From contig PMYL01000050.1 in NCBI GenBank assembly GCA_003170825.1, positions 44,732 through 104,123 of the forward strand: DNA of 59,392 nt, given 5' to 3'. Below the pieces are notes generated by a model. The model saw only the letters and a program-made list of their open reading frames with translations. It was not told where the DNA came from and did not search any database. Origin of the DNA: Acidobacteriaceae bacterium (lineage in GTDB: Bacteria > Acidobacteriota > Terriglobia > Terriglobales > Acidobacteriaceae). Below, piece after piece: positions 8,598 through 17,071 of the stretch (positions within the stretch are counted from its first letter, which is position 1; each line of letters opens with the position of its first letter). The position numbers and the translations under genes are program-made.

Positions 8598-9277
8598 AGT
8601 GTGGGCCTTCCGGGCTCAAACGAGATCAGCCGGCCGGCGTGGAGCGCGAATACCCAGTCGGCGATGGGGGCGGCCATCTCGCGCTGGTGGGTGGTGAGGA
8701 CGATGGTGCGGTTGCCCTGGCGGAAGCCTGCCAGCAGTTCGACCATCTGGCGGGCGGATTCGATGTCCATGTTGGAGAACGGCTCGTCGAGCAGGAGCAG
8801 CTCGGGGACGGAGAGCAGAACGCGGGCCAGCGAGGTGCGCTGCCTCATGCCTTGCGAATACTGGCCGAGGGGGCGGTTCAGTTCGGGGTCCAGGCCCACC
8901 TGGCGCAGGGATTCGGCTGGCGACAGACAGGCGCGGCCGGGGTAAAGGCTGCGGAAGTAGCGCAGGTTCTCCTCGGCGGTCAGTTCGTCGTAGAGCATGG
9001 GGGCGTGGCTCATGTAGCCGATGCGGGCGCGGGCGTCATGAGGTTCGAGGCCGCCAAAAACGGTGACCGTGCCGAAGCTGGGCCGCAGCAGTCCGGCCAG
9101 AATGCGGAGCAGGGTGGATTTGCCCGCGCCATTTTCGCCGATGAGGACGTAGCAGCGTCCGGGCTCGAGGTCCACCGTGACCTGGCGGAGCGCGGCGAAG
9201 GAGCCGAAGAGCTTGGAGACGCCGTCGAGGCGGGCGCAGAGGACGGAGCGGTCAGCCTCGGAGGCGGGAGCGGTCAT
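8594..9277 (-). CDS. ccmA: Haem ABC exporter ATP-binding protein CcmA
   Basis: 227 aa, normal length. Walker A is GENGAGKST (residues ~47-55), the ABC signature is YSQGMRQRTSLARVLL, Walker B is LLLLDEPFSNMD, and the switch is LTTHQ. As the ATPase of CcmAB it drives release of holo-CcmE. The ATG at 9277 lies 4 nt after the ccmE stop. The frame is open far upstream (to 9694), but that part is antisense to no domain and overlaps ccmE, so the longer version is rejected. Confidence 0.93.
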   Translation of the reverse strand: MTAPASEADRSVLCARLDGVSKLFGSFAALRQVTVDLEPGRCYVLIGENGAGKSTLLRILAGLLRPSFGTVTVFGGLEPHDARARIGYMSHAPMLYDELTAEENLRYFRSLYPGRACLSPAESLRQVGLDPELNRPLGQYSQGMRQRTSLARVLLSVPELLLLDEPFSNMDIESARQMVELLAGFRQGNRTIVLTTHQREMAAPIADWVFALHAGRLISFEPGRPTL

Positions 9278-9281
9278 GCGA

Positions 9282-9818
9282 TCAGTTTGCTGCAGCTGGG
9301 GCAGCGGCCGGGTTGGATGCGTGAGAAGCATGGGCCTGGGCGGCAGCGCGAGGGCTGGCAGCGGGCTGCGTCGAAGCGGGCTGCGTTGAGCCGGGCTGGG
9401 CCGGGGCGTACTTGCTGGCGCACTTGGCCTGGAGCACGGAGGCGTGGAAGACGCCGTCGCGGCCATAGGAGCCTTCGGCCAGAGCCATGGCATCGTCCTT
9501 GAAGGTGTCCGGGGGCGGCTCGGAGCCTTTGTAGGTGACCTTGAGAAGGCGGCCGCTGGCGGCTTTGGGGGAGTGGCTTTCAAATTCGTTGAGCACGAAG
9601 TCGACGTGGGGGCCGTTGTGCTCGATGGAGCCGGGTTGGACGAAGCCTTCGACGCGCAACTGGCTATGGTAGGCCTTGTCGCCCATGCCGCCAAGCTCGG
9701 CGATGGTGACGTAGTAGCTCTTGTTGGCGCCGTAGCCGGACCAAGCCAGCCAGCCGATGGTGCCGACGATCACGGCAGCCGCAATCCCGATCCGCAAGGT
9801 GTTTGGGGAAATCTTCAT
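9282..9818 (-). CDS. ccmE: Cytochrome c maturation haem chaperone CcmE, CXXXY type
   Basis: 178 aa. An N-terminal anchor (IGIAAAVIVGTIGWLAW) is followed by a periplasmic OB-fold domain with RVEGFVQPGSI, LKVTYKG and the G-V-F-HASVLQAKCASKY segment. The haem-binding residue is a cysteine (C-A-S-K-Y) instead of the proteobacterial His in H-x-x-x-Y. Cys-type CcmE proteins are known from archaea and some deltaproteobacteria. The tail is Pro/Ala/Gln-rich (GSTQPASTQPAASP). The ATG at 9818 has AAAGG upstream; a TTG two codons earlier is less likely. It is the first gene of the ccm cluster. Confidence 0.92.
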   Translation of the reverse strand: MKISPNTLRIGIAAAVIVGTIGWLAWSGYGANKSYYVTIAELGGMGDKAYHSQLRVEGFVQPGSIEHNGPHVDFVLNEFESHSPKAASGRLLKVTYKGSEPPPDTFKDDAMALAEGSYGRDGVFHASVLQAKCASKYAPAQPGSTQPASTQPAASPRAAAQAHASHASNPAAAPAAAN

Positions 9819-10030
9819 AGTCAACCTTTAACGATACGAGCCTTGCGGGGCGGGGTCAACCAACGAAAGAGGGAGGGGCGCTTCATCTCCCATTCGGTTG
9901 GCTCAGATTTTGCCGCTAGACTGAACCGGTGCGGGCGTTTTGCCATGCCGTCCTGCTGCGGATTGACCTGCAAAACGCACGAAACCGTGCCCATCTGTGT
10001 GCGAACGTAGGCCAGTGCATTAAGTTCTGT

Positions 10031-11884
10031 TTACTTCAACTTGTAGTCGAACGTGGCCACTGGACCAGCCGCACCTGCTGCAGTCACTTCGATCACCTTC
10101 AACGTTTGCGAAGAGGGAATGTTGATGGGCGTTGCGTATTTCGTTGAGGCTGTTGTTGGAGTAGTGCCATCGAGCGTGTAGTAGATGTCATCCCCGGGCG
10201 CTGCGAGCTTGAGCGTTACAGTTGCAGGTGCTTTTGAGGCATTGGCGGGGGCGGAATCAGGCGTCGGAATCCGCTGGACTACATAGGTATGACTCACGAT
10301 CGAGCTTTGCTGCTTGTTCGGGGAGACGGCGATAGCCCGGACGATCTTTGTCGTGCCGAGTATCGCGGGCAAGGCGATAGGAGCGGTGTATTTGTCGGTT
10401 GAGGAAGCAGTGGGCGTGGTTCCATCGACGTCGGTGTAATAGATCGTGGCGTCCGAGTCGCTGTCACTGATGGACACAGTTGTGCCGGGTGCAACGTTCG
10501 TGTCGGTAACAGAGAATGCCGGACTTGCCGTGATCGAGACTTCCGTCACCAGGGAGCCGTCGACGCAGACATCGACCTGGTCGAGCGGGACATCGTCCAG
10601 CAGGCCGCGCGTATTGCGCCAGAATCGGCTCTGATTCTTGGACTTGAGTACGAGCGCTTGCGGAATGAAGATGGCGAAATCCTTGGTGTGCAGCTTGTCG
10701 ACCAGCGCGTTGGATGCGAATGCCTCATCGCTCAGCCTGTTCAATTGGGTCCCCGTGTGGTCGGGTGCAATGCCGACGAAGGCCTGCAGGAAGGCTCCAT
10801 TGAAGACCGAGACGGCCGAGCCCATTACGTTGGAGAAGGGGGTCAGGCCGCTGACTCCACCCGCCACCGATCCGAGGCCGGTCAGGATATGCAATGTCAG
10901 ATTGCGGGGGTCCAGGTCCTGACCCTTTTCCGGGATTCCCCGCAGCAGATCGAGACGCCGTGAAGAGGCAAGGTCGGCAGTTTCGTTACCGCCGCTTTGG
11001 TCCGTGAATGGGTTCTCCTTTTCCATCACGGTTTTGAGATTGACGGTAATGTCGTGGACAACATATTGGTAGTCTTTACTGAAATCTGTAACGCTGACCT
11101 GATAGATGATGTAGCGCTTGCCCAGCCGGTATCCGAATTGATCGGAGGCTTCTTTGGGCGCAAGCAACTCTCGCCTGACTCCAATCAAACCTGGATTGTT
11201 GATGGCAGATCCATTGGCTGGTCCGGGATTCGTGAGCAGGCATGTGCTCCGCGTCGTGTAGGCTGAGCTGCCAACCTGTTGGCCCGCGCTGGCCTGCGGA
11301 GCCGCAGGGGTTGGCGCAGCCGCAGCGGCCGGCGGGGTCCCCGCCCCCTGGGGTGCGACTGACTCGGCCCTAATCTGCTCAGGTCCACTCGCTGGCGGTG
11401 GCGGTGGCGGGGACACTGAGGGTTTCAGACCAAGCACATTTTCGGTATTTAGTACATACAGACTCAACTGATTGGGGGCGGCCTGCAGGGTTTTCAGCTT
11501 GCTCAACTCGATCAATTGATCCGCCACGCACTTTTGCTTTTTTGTCAGCGTTTTTAGGTCGTCAGTCGACGGGTTGAAACTGCACGATTCTATGATTTGG
11601 TGCTTTTGTGCCGCGGAAACCCCGGCCAATGAATCGTCTATGTCTTTTGCCGCCTTGAGCAAGGGCTCATTCTGCTGCATGCAGACTAAGGAAGTCACAG
11701 ATAGTTCGGGGTGGGTATCTTGGGCGGCCAGCGATTCGGCTACATGGCACCTCTGCTTGATGGCATTCAGCTCGTTAGCCGCAACCGAGGTGTTCGCTGC
11801 GGCATCATTCGCCGGCGGTGTTGGATCGGCAGCCAGGCAAACGCCGGCGGACAGGATGATTGCTAGAAAGAGAAGAGTTTTCAT
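10031..11884 (-). CDS. Secreted protein with chitobiase-like C-terminal repeats
   Basis: About 617 aa. A signal peptide (MKTLLFLAIILSAGVCLAA) is followed by a Cys-containing, helix-rich region. A proline linker (~residues 165-205) with PPPPPP comes next, then a middle domain I do not recognise. At the C-terminus two copies of a CHB_HEX-type module carry DATIYYTDVDGTTPTA and DDIYYTLDGTTPTTAST. These modules occur at the ends of chitobiases and of many surface proteins, where they are thought to be structural. No catalytic domain is visible. Start at 11884 with GAGG upstream. Confidence 0.75.
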   Translation of the reverse strand: MKTLLFLAIILSAGVCLAADPTPPANDAAANTSVAANELNAIKQRCHVAESLAAQDTHPELSVTSLVCMQQNEPLLKAAKDIDDSLAGVSAAQKHQIIESCSFNPSTDDLKTLTKKQKCVADQLIELSKLKTLQAAPNQLSLYVLNTENVLGLKPSVSPPPPPPASGPEQIRAESVAPQGAGTPPAAAAAPTPAAPQASAGQQVGSSAYTTRSTCLLTNPGPANGSAINNPGLIGVRRELLAPKEASDQFGYRLGKRYIIYQVSVTDFSKDYQYVVHDITVNLKTVMEKENPFTDQSGGNETADLASSRRLDLLRGIPEKGQDLDPRNLTLHILTGLGSVAGGVSGLTPFSNVMGSAVSVFNGAFLQAFVGIAPDHTGTQLNRLSDEAFASNALVDKLHTKDFAIFIPQALVLKSKNQSRFWRNTRGLLDDVPLDQVDVCVDGSLVTEVSITASPAFSVTDTNVAPGTTVSISDSDSDATIYYTDVDGTTPTASSTDKYTAPIALPAILGTTKIVRAIAVSPNKQQSSIVSHTYVVQRIPTPDSAPANASKAPATVTLKLAAPGDDIYYTLDGTTPTTASTKYATPINIPSSQTLKVIEVTAAGAAGPVATFDYKLK

Positions 11885-12030
11885 CTTTCGGCCTCTTCGA
11901 ATTGTCGGGGATTTCTCGTTGGGAGAAATTCCCAACAAAGGGTATTTGGGGATGCCTGGTCAGAGTATCTAAATCTAAATGGGGCGCGATTGCAAGCAAA
12001 ATCTTTTTATTTATAAAGGAATAACCCCCT

Positions 12031-14220
12031 CTAAAGGCCGTTTTCCAGGGTGCGGGCGGCGCGGTCGAGAGCCTGCGTGAGAACGCCCAACTGCTGGGCG
12101 GCGCGGTTGGAGTCTTTGGCGTCGATGGCCTCATTGACGCCGGGGATGACCACTGCCGCGTAGCCGGTGAACTCGCCGGGAGCATAGATGGTGTGCCGGT
12201 ACCAGGGGCGATTGGGCAGGCCGGCGTCGGAGATGAGCGCGGTCTCGGTCTGGCGCAGGGCGAGATTGAGTTTGGCGAGGTCGCCGGAGGGAGCGAGTTG
12301 GAGGGTATGGGCCTTTTGGGCTGCGGCGGCCAGGCGGGCAGCCGCGGCTTGAGCGGGTGCAAAGTCGAGCGAACCGAGATGTGCATCAGCAGCCTTGCGT
12401 TTGGCCGCGGCAATATAGGAGTCGATCTCGCGGGCGTAGGTCGCGTAGTCGTAGGGCAGCACGTCGGCATCGGCCATGCGCAGGGCTTCGAGGCCGAAGA
12501 CGCGGGCCATCTCCTGGAGATAGACGAATTTTGGGTCGGCGTTCTGGGTGTACCAGGCGAAGTTGTCGAAGACGGAATGATAGACGCCGTAGGGGCCTCC
12601 GGAGCCGATGTCGGTGGAGGGCACGCCCACATGCTGCAGGAAGGGCGTGAAGTCGGAACCGGAGCCAAGGTCGCCCACAAGCGCCTCCTGGCCGGACTCG
12701 GGCGGAGCGTTGGAGCCGCGGTGCTCGTTGCCACTGGGGCGGGTATTCTTCCACTGGTCATAAACCGTTTGACCGGGGACCGTTGCGCCAAGGGGACTGG
12801 GAACCGAGCGGGTGAGTTCGCGGATGAACTGCTTGAGGGAGGGGACGGCGGAGGCGGAGAAATCCGGGCCGGAGACGCCTACGTCCATGTTGAAGTAGGC
12901 GACGGCGCGTTCGAGTGTCTTGGCGTGCTGCTCCACCCACTCAGTTGAGCCGATGAGGCCCTCCTCTTCGGCGTCCCAACTGCAAAAGACGATGGTGCGT
13001 TTGGGGCGCCAACCCTGCCGGAGCAGCACGCCGATGCCGTGGACCGATTCAAGCATGGCGGCGGTGCCGCTGGAGGGATCGACCGCGCCATAGACCCAGG
13101 CGTCGCGGTGATTGCCGGCAACAACCCAGTCGTCGGGGTACTCCGAACCCTTGATCGTGCCGATCACGTCCCAGATGATGCGCCGTTGATAGTCCTGCTG
13201 GGAGACCAGGTGGACCTTCACGCCGCCCTGTCCCCCAACCTGTCCGAGGTGATAGCGGAAGGGCAGCGCGCCCTGCCAGCCTTGCGGCACTCCCGGCCCC
13301 TTGAGGGCTTGGAGGATGGGCGAGGCATCGTGATAGCTGATGGGGATGGAGATGATGTGGGGCTGGTTGCCGGACTTGTCGGCGGGAATGCGCGCGGAGT
13401 CGGGCAGGTCCAGCGTGGAGGCGACGCCGGGGGTCTCGGGGTCGCCGGAATACTTGAAGATATATTGGACCGACCCGCGCTGCACTCCGGTTTCAGGCCG
13501 CCAGGGGCCCATGGGATAAGCATCGCCCTTGTAGTAGCCGTCGTCCTGCGGGTCGGAGTAGATGAGCACGCCGGCCGCGCCGCGCTGCTCGGCGATGTAG
13601 ACCTTGACGCCGCGGAAGTTGGAGCCGTAGCGGACCAGAACGATTTTGCCGTGCAGGTCGATGTGCTGGGCGGCAAGCTGGTCGAAGTCTTCGAGGCGGC
13701 CGTAATTGGCGTAGACCGCGTCGCCGGTGACGTCGCCGGACCCCGAGGATCCGTTAAAGGGCATGACCACGCGGGGATCGTCCTGGTAGGGATCGCCTTC
13801 GACGTGCTCGCGGGTGGGGCCGGTCATCAGCAGTTTCCCGCTGGGGTCATAGGCCTCAACGCGGACCACCTTGGGCTGGTTCATCAGCACGCGGTAGGGA
13901 ACGATCTCGGTATCGAGGCCGGCCAAGCGGAACTTCTGCGCGACATATTCGGCGGTCTTGTGGTCTTCCGGCGTGGAGGCCAGGTGGGGCTCTGCGGTGA
14001 GGGTCTTGAGGTGCTGGCCGGCCAGTTTGGCATCGGGAACGGCGAGGAATTTCTCCTCGATTTTGGCCTCGGCAGTGAAGTCGCTGTAGCCGAAGACGAC
14101 GGGCGGAGCGAACTGCGGAGCGGCCTGGGCAGCGGTTTGCGCCGGGAGCGGCCTGGGAATGAAGGCCAGGGGAACGAGCGCCAGAAGAAGCAGAGAGGCA
14201 AGCGGCTTGCGCGGAATCAT
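12031..14220 (-). CDS. Secreted M28-family metallopeptidase, glutamate carboxypeptidase II-like
   Basis: About 729 aa, the length of the PSMA/NAALADase type. A signal peptide (LLLLALVPLAFIP) comes first, then an N-terminal part of the peptidase, a protease-associated insert (GKIVLVRYGSNFRGVKV, AAGVLIYSDP) and the catalytic domain. Zinc and catalytic residues are visible in AGNHRDAWVYGAVDPSSG (His, Asp), FCSWDAEEEGLIGSTEW (Glu pair), AYFNMDVGVSG (Asp) and GVYHSVFDNF (His). The C-terminal dimerisation-like helical domain is present. Likely role: periplasmic or secreted exopeptidase for nutrient peptides. The start at 14220 has GAGG ~9 nt upstream. Confidence 0.92.
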   Translation of the reverse strand: MIPRKPLASLLLLALVPLAFIPRPLPAQTAAQAAPQFAPPVVFGYSDFTAEAKIEEKFLAVPDAKLAGQHLKTLTAEPHLASTPEDHKTAEYVAQKFRLAGLDTEIVPYRVLMNQPKVVRVEAYDPSGKLLMTGPTREHVEGDPYQDDPRVVMPFNGSSGSGDVTGDAVYANYGRLEDFDQLAAQHIDLHGKIVLVRYGSNFRGVKVYIAEQRGAAGVLIYSDPQDDGYYKGDAYPMGPWRPETGVQRGSVQYIFKYSGDPETPGVASTLDLPDSARIPADKSGNQPHIISIPISYHDASPILQALKGPGVPQGWQGALPFRYHLGQVGGQGGVKVHLVSQQDYQRRIIWDVIGTIKGSEYPDDWVVAGNHRDAWVYGAVDPSSGTAAMLESVHGIGVLLRQGWRPKRTIVFCSWDAEEEGLIGSTEWVEQHAKTLERAVAYFNMDVGVSGPDFSASAVPSLKQFIRELTRSVPSPLGATVPGQTVYDQWKNTRPSGNEHRGSNAPPESGQEALVGDLGSGSDFTPFLQHVGVPSTDIGSGGPYGVYHSVFDNFAWYTQNADPKFVYLQEMARVFGLEALRMADADVLPYDYATYAREIDSYIAAAKRKAADAHLGSLDFAPAQAAAARLAAAAQKAHTLQLAPSGDLAKLNLALRQTETALISDAGLPNRPWYRHTIYAPGEFTGYAAVVIPGVNEAIDAKDSNRAAQQLGVLTQALDRAARTLENGL

Positions 14221-14486
14221 GAGCGGAACCCTCGGGTGAAGCACCACTCTTCACTTTATCGTGCGGGGGAGGCTTGAACTGGTCTACAGAAAAGGTAAAC
14301 CGCTTGGCTCCCGGCTTCGATCCGGTACTACAATGGGGACGTTCCTTACCGTCGAGCCCGGCTATTCCGGCGATCATGCTCGCGGCGCGGAGAAAGTGAG
14401 ACAGGCGTGTGAGGACTTGTCCGGTGTGCGGTGCTGCCTATCCGAATCACCATGCAATCTGCGCCAAAACCGAAGATCTCAATTTT

Positions 14487-14501
14487 GAGACCTGGGGCGC
14501 C
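14487..14501. repeat. GAGACCTGGGGCGCC half-palindrome
   Basis: One arm of the GAGACCTGGG family, with a weak partner GATCTCAAT just upstream. It begins the ~124-bp direct repeat that introduces each toxin-antitoxin module (second copy at 15155). The rest of the 14221-14576 gap holds no recognisable gene. Confidence 0.6.
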
Positions 14502-14539
14502 TGTTTTCAAAATCCTATCCAGAACCAGACCGCATGGCA

Positions 14540-14576
14540 GTAGTTTTAGGGACCGATTTCGCGCTACAATCTCTCC
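14540..14576 (+). promoter_or_regulatory. Probable leaderless promoter, module 1
   Basis: TACAAT at 14565-14570 is followed by CTCTCC and then ATG at 14577. A -10 box this close would put the transcription start at or next to the ATG. There is no Shine-Dalgarno sequence. A weak -35 candidate lies around TAGTTT (14541). Confidence 0.55.
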
Positions 14577-14834
14577 ATGAGCCGCTCCGCCGCAGAAGTT
14601 CTCGAAGATGCCCGTCAATTGCCTCCCGGTGAGGTGAACTGGCTCATTGAGAACCTTCTTCAGGACGGGGACGGCGGGACGGAAGAGGAGATCGAGGCCG
14701 CCTGGGACGGCGAAATCAAGCGCCGTCTCGACGAGATCGACTCCGGGGCCGTGGAATTGATTCCGGGAGAGCAGGTACGCGCCGAGATGATTGCAAGTCT
14801 TTCTCCGCAGGCACGAACCCGGCTGCGCGTTTGA
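14577..14834 (+). CDS. Antitoxin, addiction-module (Unstab_antitox) type
   Basis: 85 aa. The N-terminal SAAEVLEDARQLPPGEVNWL, the acidic middle and the ...EEEIEAAWDGEIKRRLDEID stretch match the short antitoxins partnered with RelE/ParE toxins. In this family the antitoxin binds the toxin and usually represses its own promoter. Its last codons overlap the toxin start (TTGA). The first ten codons are almost identical to those of the second module's antitoxin, while the C-terminal half differs. Confidence 0.82.
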   Translation: MSRSAAEVLEDARQLPPGEVNWLIENLLQDGDGGTEEEIEAAWDGEIKRRLDEIDSGAVELIPGEQVRAEMIASLSPQARTRLRV

Positions 14835-15124
14835 AGCCATTGAAGTACCATCCCACGGCCAGGCGGGAGATCAAGGCCGCTCACGCGTGGTACGTCCGGC
14901 AGAGCCTTCAGGCCGCGGACGGATTTTACGAGGAGCTTCTTCCGGCTCTTGACCGTATACAGGAACGGCCAAGGCTATATCCGCCGCACCTTTACGGCAC
15001 CCAGCGCGCTGTGCTTGACCGGTATCCGTTTTCCATCGTCTATCGGGAGCTTCTGAGCGAGATTCAAATCGTCGCCGTAGCCCACGCCAAGCGCCGTCCC
15101 GGTTACTGGGCTGGCCGCCTTTAG
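14831..15124 (+). CDS. RelE/ParE-family toxin
   Basis: 97 aa. YHPTARREIKAAHAWYVRQS, DGFYEELLPALDRIQERPRLYPP and the C-terminal HAKRRPGYWAGR are hallmarks of ParE/RelE-fold toxins, either gyrase poisons or mRNA interferases. Start is TTG at 14831, overlapping the antitoxin stop by 4 nt. The coupling and partner type support a genuine toxin-antitoxin pair; the target cannot be read from sequence. Confidence 0.85.
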   Translation: MKPLKYHPTARREIKAAHAWYVRQSLQAADGFYEELLPALDRIQERPRLYPPHLYGTQRAVLDRYPFSIVYRELLSEIQIVAVAHAKRRPGYWAGRL

Positions 15125-15135
15125 GCAAGCGGCGG

Positions 15136-15168
15136 GCGCCCAGGTTTCGATTTTGAGACCTGGGGCGC
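15136..15168. repeat. GAGACCTGGG-family palindrome between the two modules
   Basis: GCGCCCAGGTTTC and GAGACCTGGGGCGC form a near-perfect stem just after toxin 1, at the left border of the second direct repeat. It could terminate module 1 transcription and may have served as the recombination point for the duplication. Confidence 0.7.
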
Positions 15169-15274
15169 CTGTTTTCAAAATCCTATCCAGAACCAGACCG
15201 CGTGGCAGTAGTTTTAGGGACCGATTTCGCGCTACAATCTCTCCATGAGCCGCTCCGCCGCAGAAGTTCTCGAA
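15151..15274 (+). repeat. Direct repeat, upstream of toxin-antitoxin module 2
   Basis: Copy of 14483-14606 with one mismatch. It carries the same TACAAT box (15233-15238) 6 nt before the ATG. Confidence 0.9.
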
Positions 15275-15478
15275 GATGCCCGTCGCCTCCCTCCCGGGGA
15301 TTTCGATTGGCTTATCGGGGAACTCCTCCAGGCCGGAGACGGCTCCAGCGATGCGGAGATCGACGCATCCTGGAAGGCTGAGGTTGAACGGCGTGTGGCC
15401 GAGGCTGAGGCAGGAACCGCCGTGACCTATTCGTGGGAAGAAGTGGAAGCGCCCCTGCGCGCCCGATTGGCCGGATGA
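15245..15478 (+). CDS. Second antitoxin, paralogue of the first
   Basis: 77 aa. MSRSAAEVLEDAR is identical to the first antitoxin. After that the two drift apart (LPPGDFDWLIGELLQAGDG, then an unrelated acidic tail ending VEAPLRARLAG). The stop overlaps the toxin ATG (ATGA). The divergent C-terminal half is where such antitoxins contact their toxins, so each antitoxin is probably specific to its own partner. Confidence 0.82.
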   Translation: MSRSAAEVLEDARRLPPGDFDWLIGELLQAGDGSSDAEIDASWKAEVERRVAEAEAGTAVTYSWEEVEAPLRARLAG

Positions 15479-15774
15479 AGCGGAAACGCCTCCGCATCGA
15501 GTCGCAGGCTCAGGAGGAGATCAACGAAGCGTTTGAATGGTATTTCAAGCGCAGCCCTGAAGCGGCCGACGGATTCTTGACTGAAATCGGGGCATCTTTG
15601 GCGCAGATTGTTTCTCATCCGCAACTCTATCCCATCTATACAAAGAACACTCGCCGACGCGTACTGGCGGGGTTTCCCTATTCCGTGATCTTTCAGGAGA
15701 AAGCCGACACCATTCTTGTCGTCGCCGTAGCCCACGCCAAGCGCCGCGCCGGTTATTGGCGAGGGAGAGTCTGA
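15475..15774 (+). CDS. Second RelE/ParE-family toxin
   Basis: 99 aa. IESQAQEEINEAFEWYFKRS, ADGFLTEIGASLAQIVSHPQ and HAKRRAGYWRGR match the ParE fold. The 3' end shares 26 identical bases with toxin 1 (coding VAVAHAKR), while the middle differs clearly. The ATG at 15475 sits in the ATGA overlap; a longer reading from 15433 overlaps the antitoxin and is rejected. Convergent with mtnA, the stops being 1 nt apart. Confidence 0.85.
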   Translation: MKRKRLRIESQAQEEINEAFEWYFKRSPEAADGFLTEIGASLAQIVSHPQLYPIYTKNTRRRVLAGFPYSVIFQEKADTILVVAVAHAKRRAGYWRGRV

Positions 15775-15775
15775 A

Positions 15776-16822
15776 TCAGCCGGAAGCTTCCATCTCACGC
15801 AGCGACTCGGCGTACGGGGCGCGCAGCACGCCGCGTTCGGTGACGATGGCGGTCACATACTTAGCCGGAGTTACGTCGAAGGCGGGGTTGCAGATGCCTA
15901 CGCCGTTCGGAGTTAGCTGCTTGCCGCCGTGGTGGGTGACCTCGACGGGGGAACGCTCCTCGATGGGGATGGAGTCGCCGGTTTCGGTGGCCAGGTCGAT
16001 GGTGGACCAGGGGGCGGCGACGTAGAAGGGGATGCCGTGCTCACGCGCGAGGATGGCGACGTTGTAGGTGCCGATCTTGTTGGCAACGTCGCCGTTGGCC
16101 GCGATGCGGTCCGCGCCGACGACCACGGCCTGGATGCGGCCGGCGCGCATGAGGCTGGCGGCCATGTTGTCGCAGATCACGGTCGTTGGAACCCCGTCGG
16201 CCATCAGCTCCCATGCGGTGAGGCGCGCGCCTTGCAGGAAGGGGCGGGTCTCGTCGGCGTAGACGTGAATGCGCTTGCCCTGCTCGACGGCCGAGCGGAT
16301 GACGCCGAGAGCGGTTCCATAGCCGCAGGTGGCCAGCGCGCCGGCGTTGCAGTGGGTTAAAACGCCGCCCTCGTCGGGCAGCAGCGCTGCTCCGAATGCG
16401 CCCATGGTCTTGCAGGCGGCGATGTCTTCCTCGTACATCGCGTGGGCTTCGGCCAGGATTCTTTCCTGGATTTGGGCGAGGGTAGCGCCGGAGGCCAGCA
16501 GGTTGGCGAAGAGGCGTTTCATGCGGTCGATGGCCCAGAAGAGATTGACGGCGGTGGGGCGAGTGGCGGCGAGGCGGGCGCAGATGGCTTCGAATTCGGG
16601 GGCGAACTCCTGCGAGCTGGCGGCCTTGGTGCGGAGCGCGCCCAGGGCGATGCCGTAAGCGGCGGAGACGCCGATGGCGGGAGCGCCGCGGACGACCATG
16701 GTTTCGATGACCTCGGCCACTTGTTCATAGGTGGCAGCGAGCACGTAGCTCTCCTCGAGAGGGAGCTTGGTCTGATCGATAAAGCGGACGCCTTCCGGGG
16801 TCCAGGCCAGGGTAGGAATCAT
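15776..16822 (-). CDS. mtnA: S-methyl-5-thioribose-1-phosphate isomerase
   Basis: 348 aa, normal. Isomerises methylthioribose-1-phosphate to methylthioribulose-1-phosphate in methionine salvage; related to eIF2B subunits. Visible motifs are [34 protein letters not shown] (catalytic Cys), [39 protein letters not shown] (catalytic Asp) and [12 protein letters not shown]. The ATG at 16822 has GGAG just upstream. No other salvage gene is adjacent. Confidence 0.95.
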   Translation of the reverse strand: MIPTLAWTPEGVRFIDQTKLPLEESYVLAATYEQVAEVIETMVVRGAPAIGVSAAYGIALGALRTKAASSQEFAPEFEAICARLAATRPTAVNLFWAIDRMKRLFANLLASGATLAQIQERILAEAHAMYEEDIAACKTMGAFGAALLPDEGGVLTHCNAGALATCGYGTALGVIRSAVEQGKRIHVYADETRPFLQGARLTAWELMADGVPTTVICDNMAASLMRAGRIQAVVVGADRIAANGDVANKIGTYNVAILAREHGIPFYVAAPWSTIDLATETGDSIPIEERSPVEVTHHGGKQLTPNGVGICNPAFDVTPAKYVTAIVTERGVLRAPYAESLREMEASG

Positions 16823-17071
16823 GCATCTCCAGTGTAAACTGCGGGGGATTGCGGACGAGTGGGCGGGCGCGGCTGAAAACATTTTCAGCGCTTTGCTGGA
16901 CTCACCTCGGCCCCGTTGCGTAGAGTTGTGTCGGCGCATTGCAGAGCGGTTTTCCAATTCCTGTGTTTCTGCCGGCGGCCCGGTCCGCGTGGGTGACGGT
17001 CAAGGACAAAGGCGATTGGAAAGCAGCAAAGATCAGGCTATTTTTTCGAAGGAAGCGGGGGAAGGACTTTC

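Larger units (their letters stand above)
14483..14606 (+). repeat. Direct repeat, upstream of toxin-antitoxin module 1
   Basis: About 124 bp nearly identical (one mismatch seen) to 15151-15274. It includes the promoter and the first ten codons of the antitoxin gene. The offset between copies is exactly 668 bp. Confidence 0.9.

Noticed and set aside
8594..9694. 366-codon version of CcmA starting at 9694
   Set aside because: The added N-terminus overlaps ccmE in another frame and shows no similarity; the ATG at 9277 fits CcmA length.
16823..17071. Possible SAM riboswitch upstream of mtnA
   Set aside because: I could not find the conserved pairing elements or a terminator in the divergent gap.
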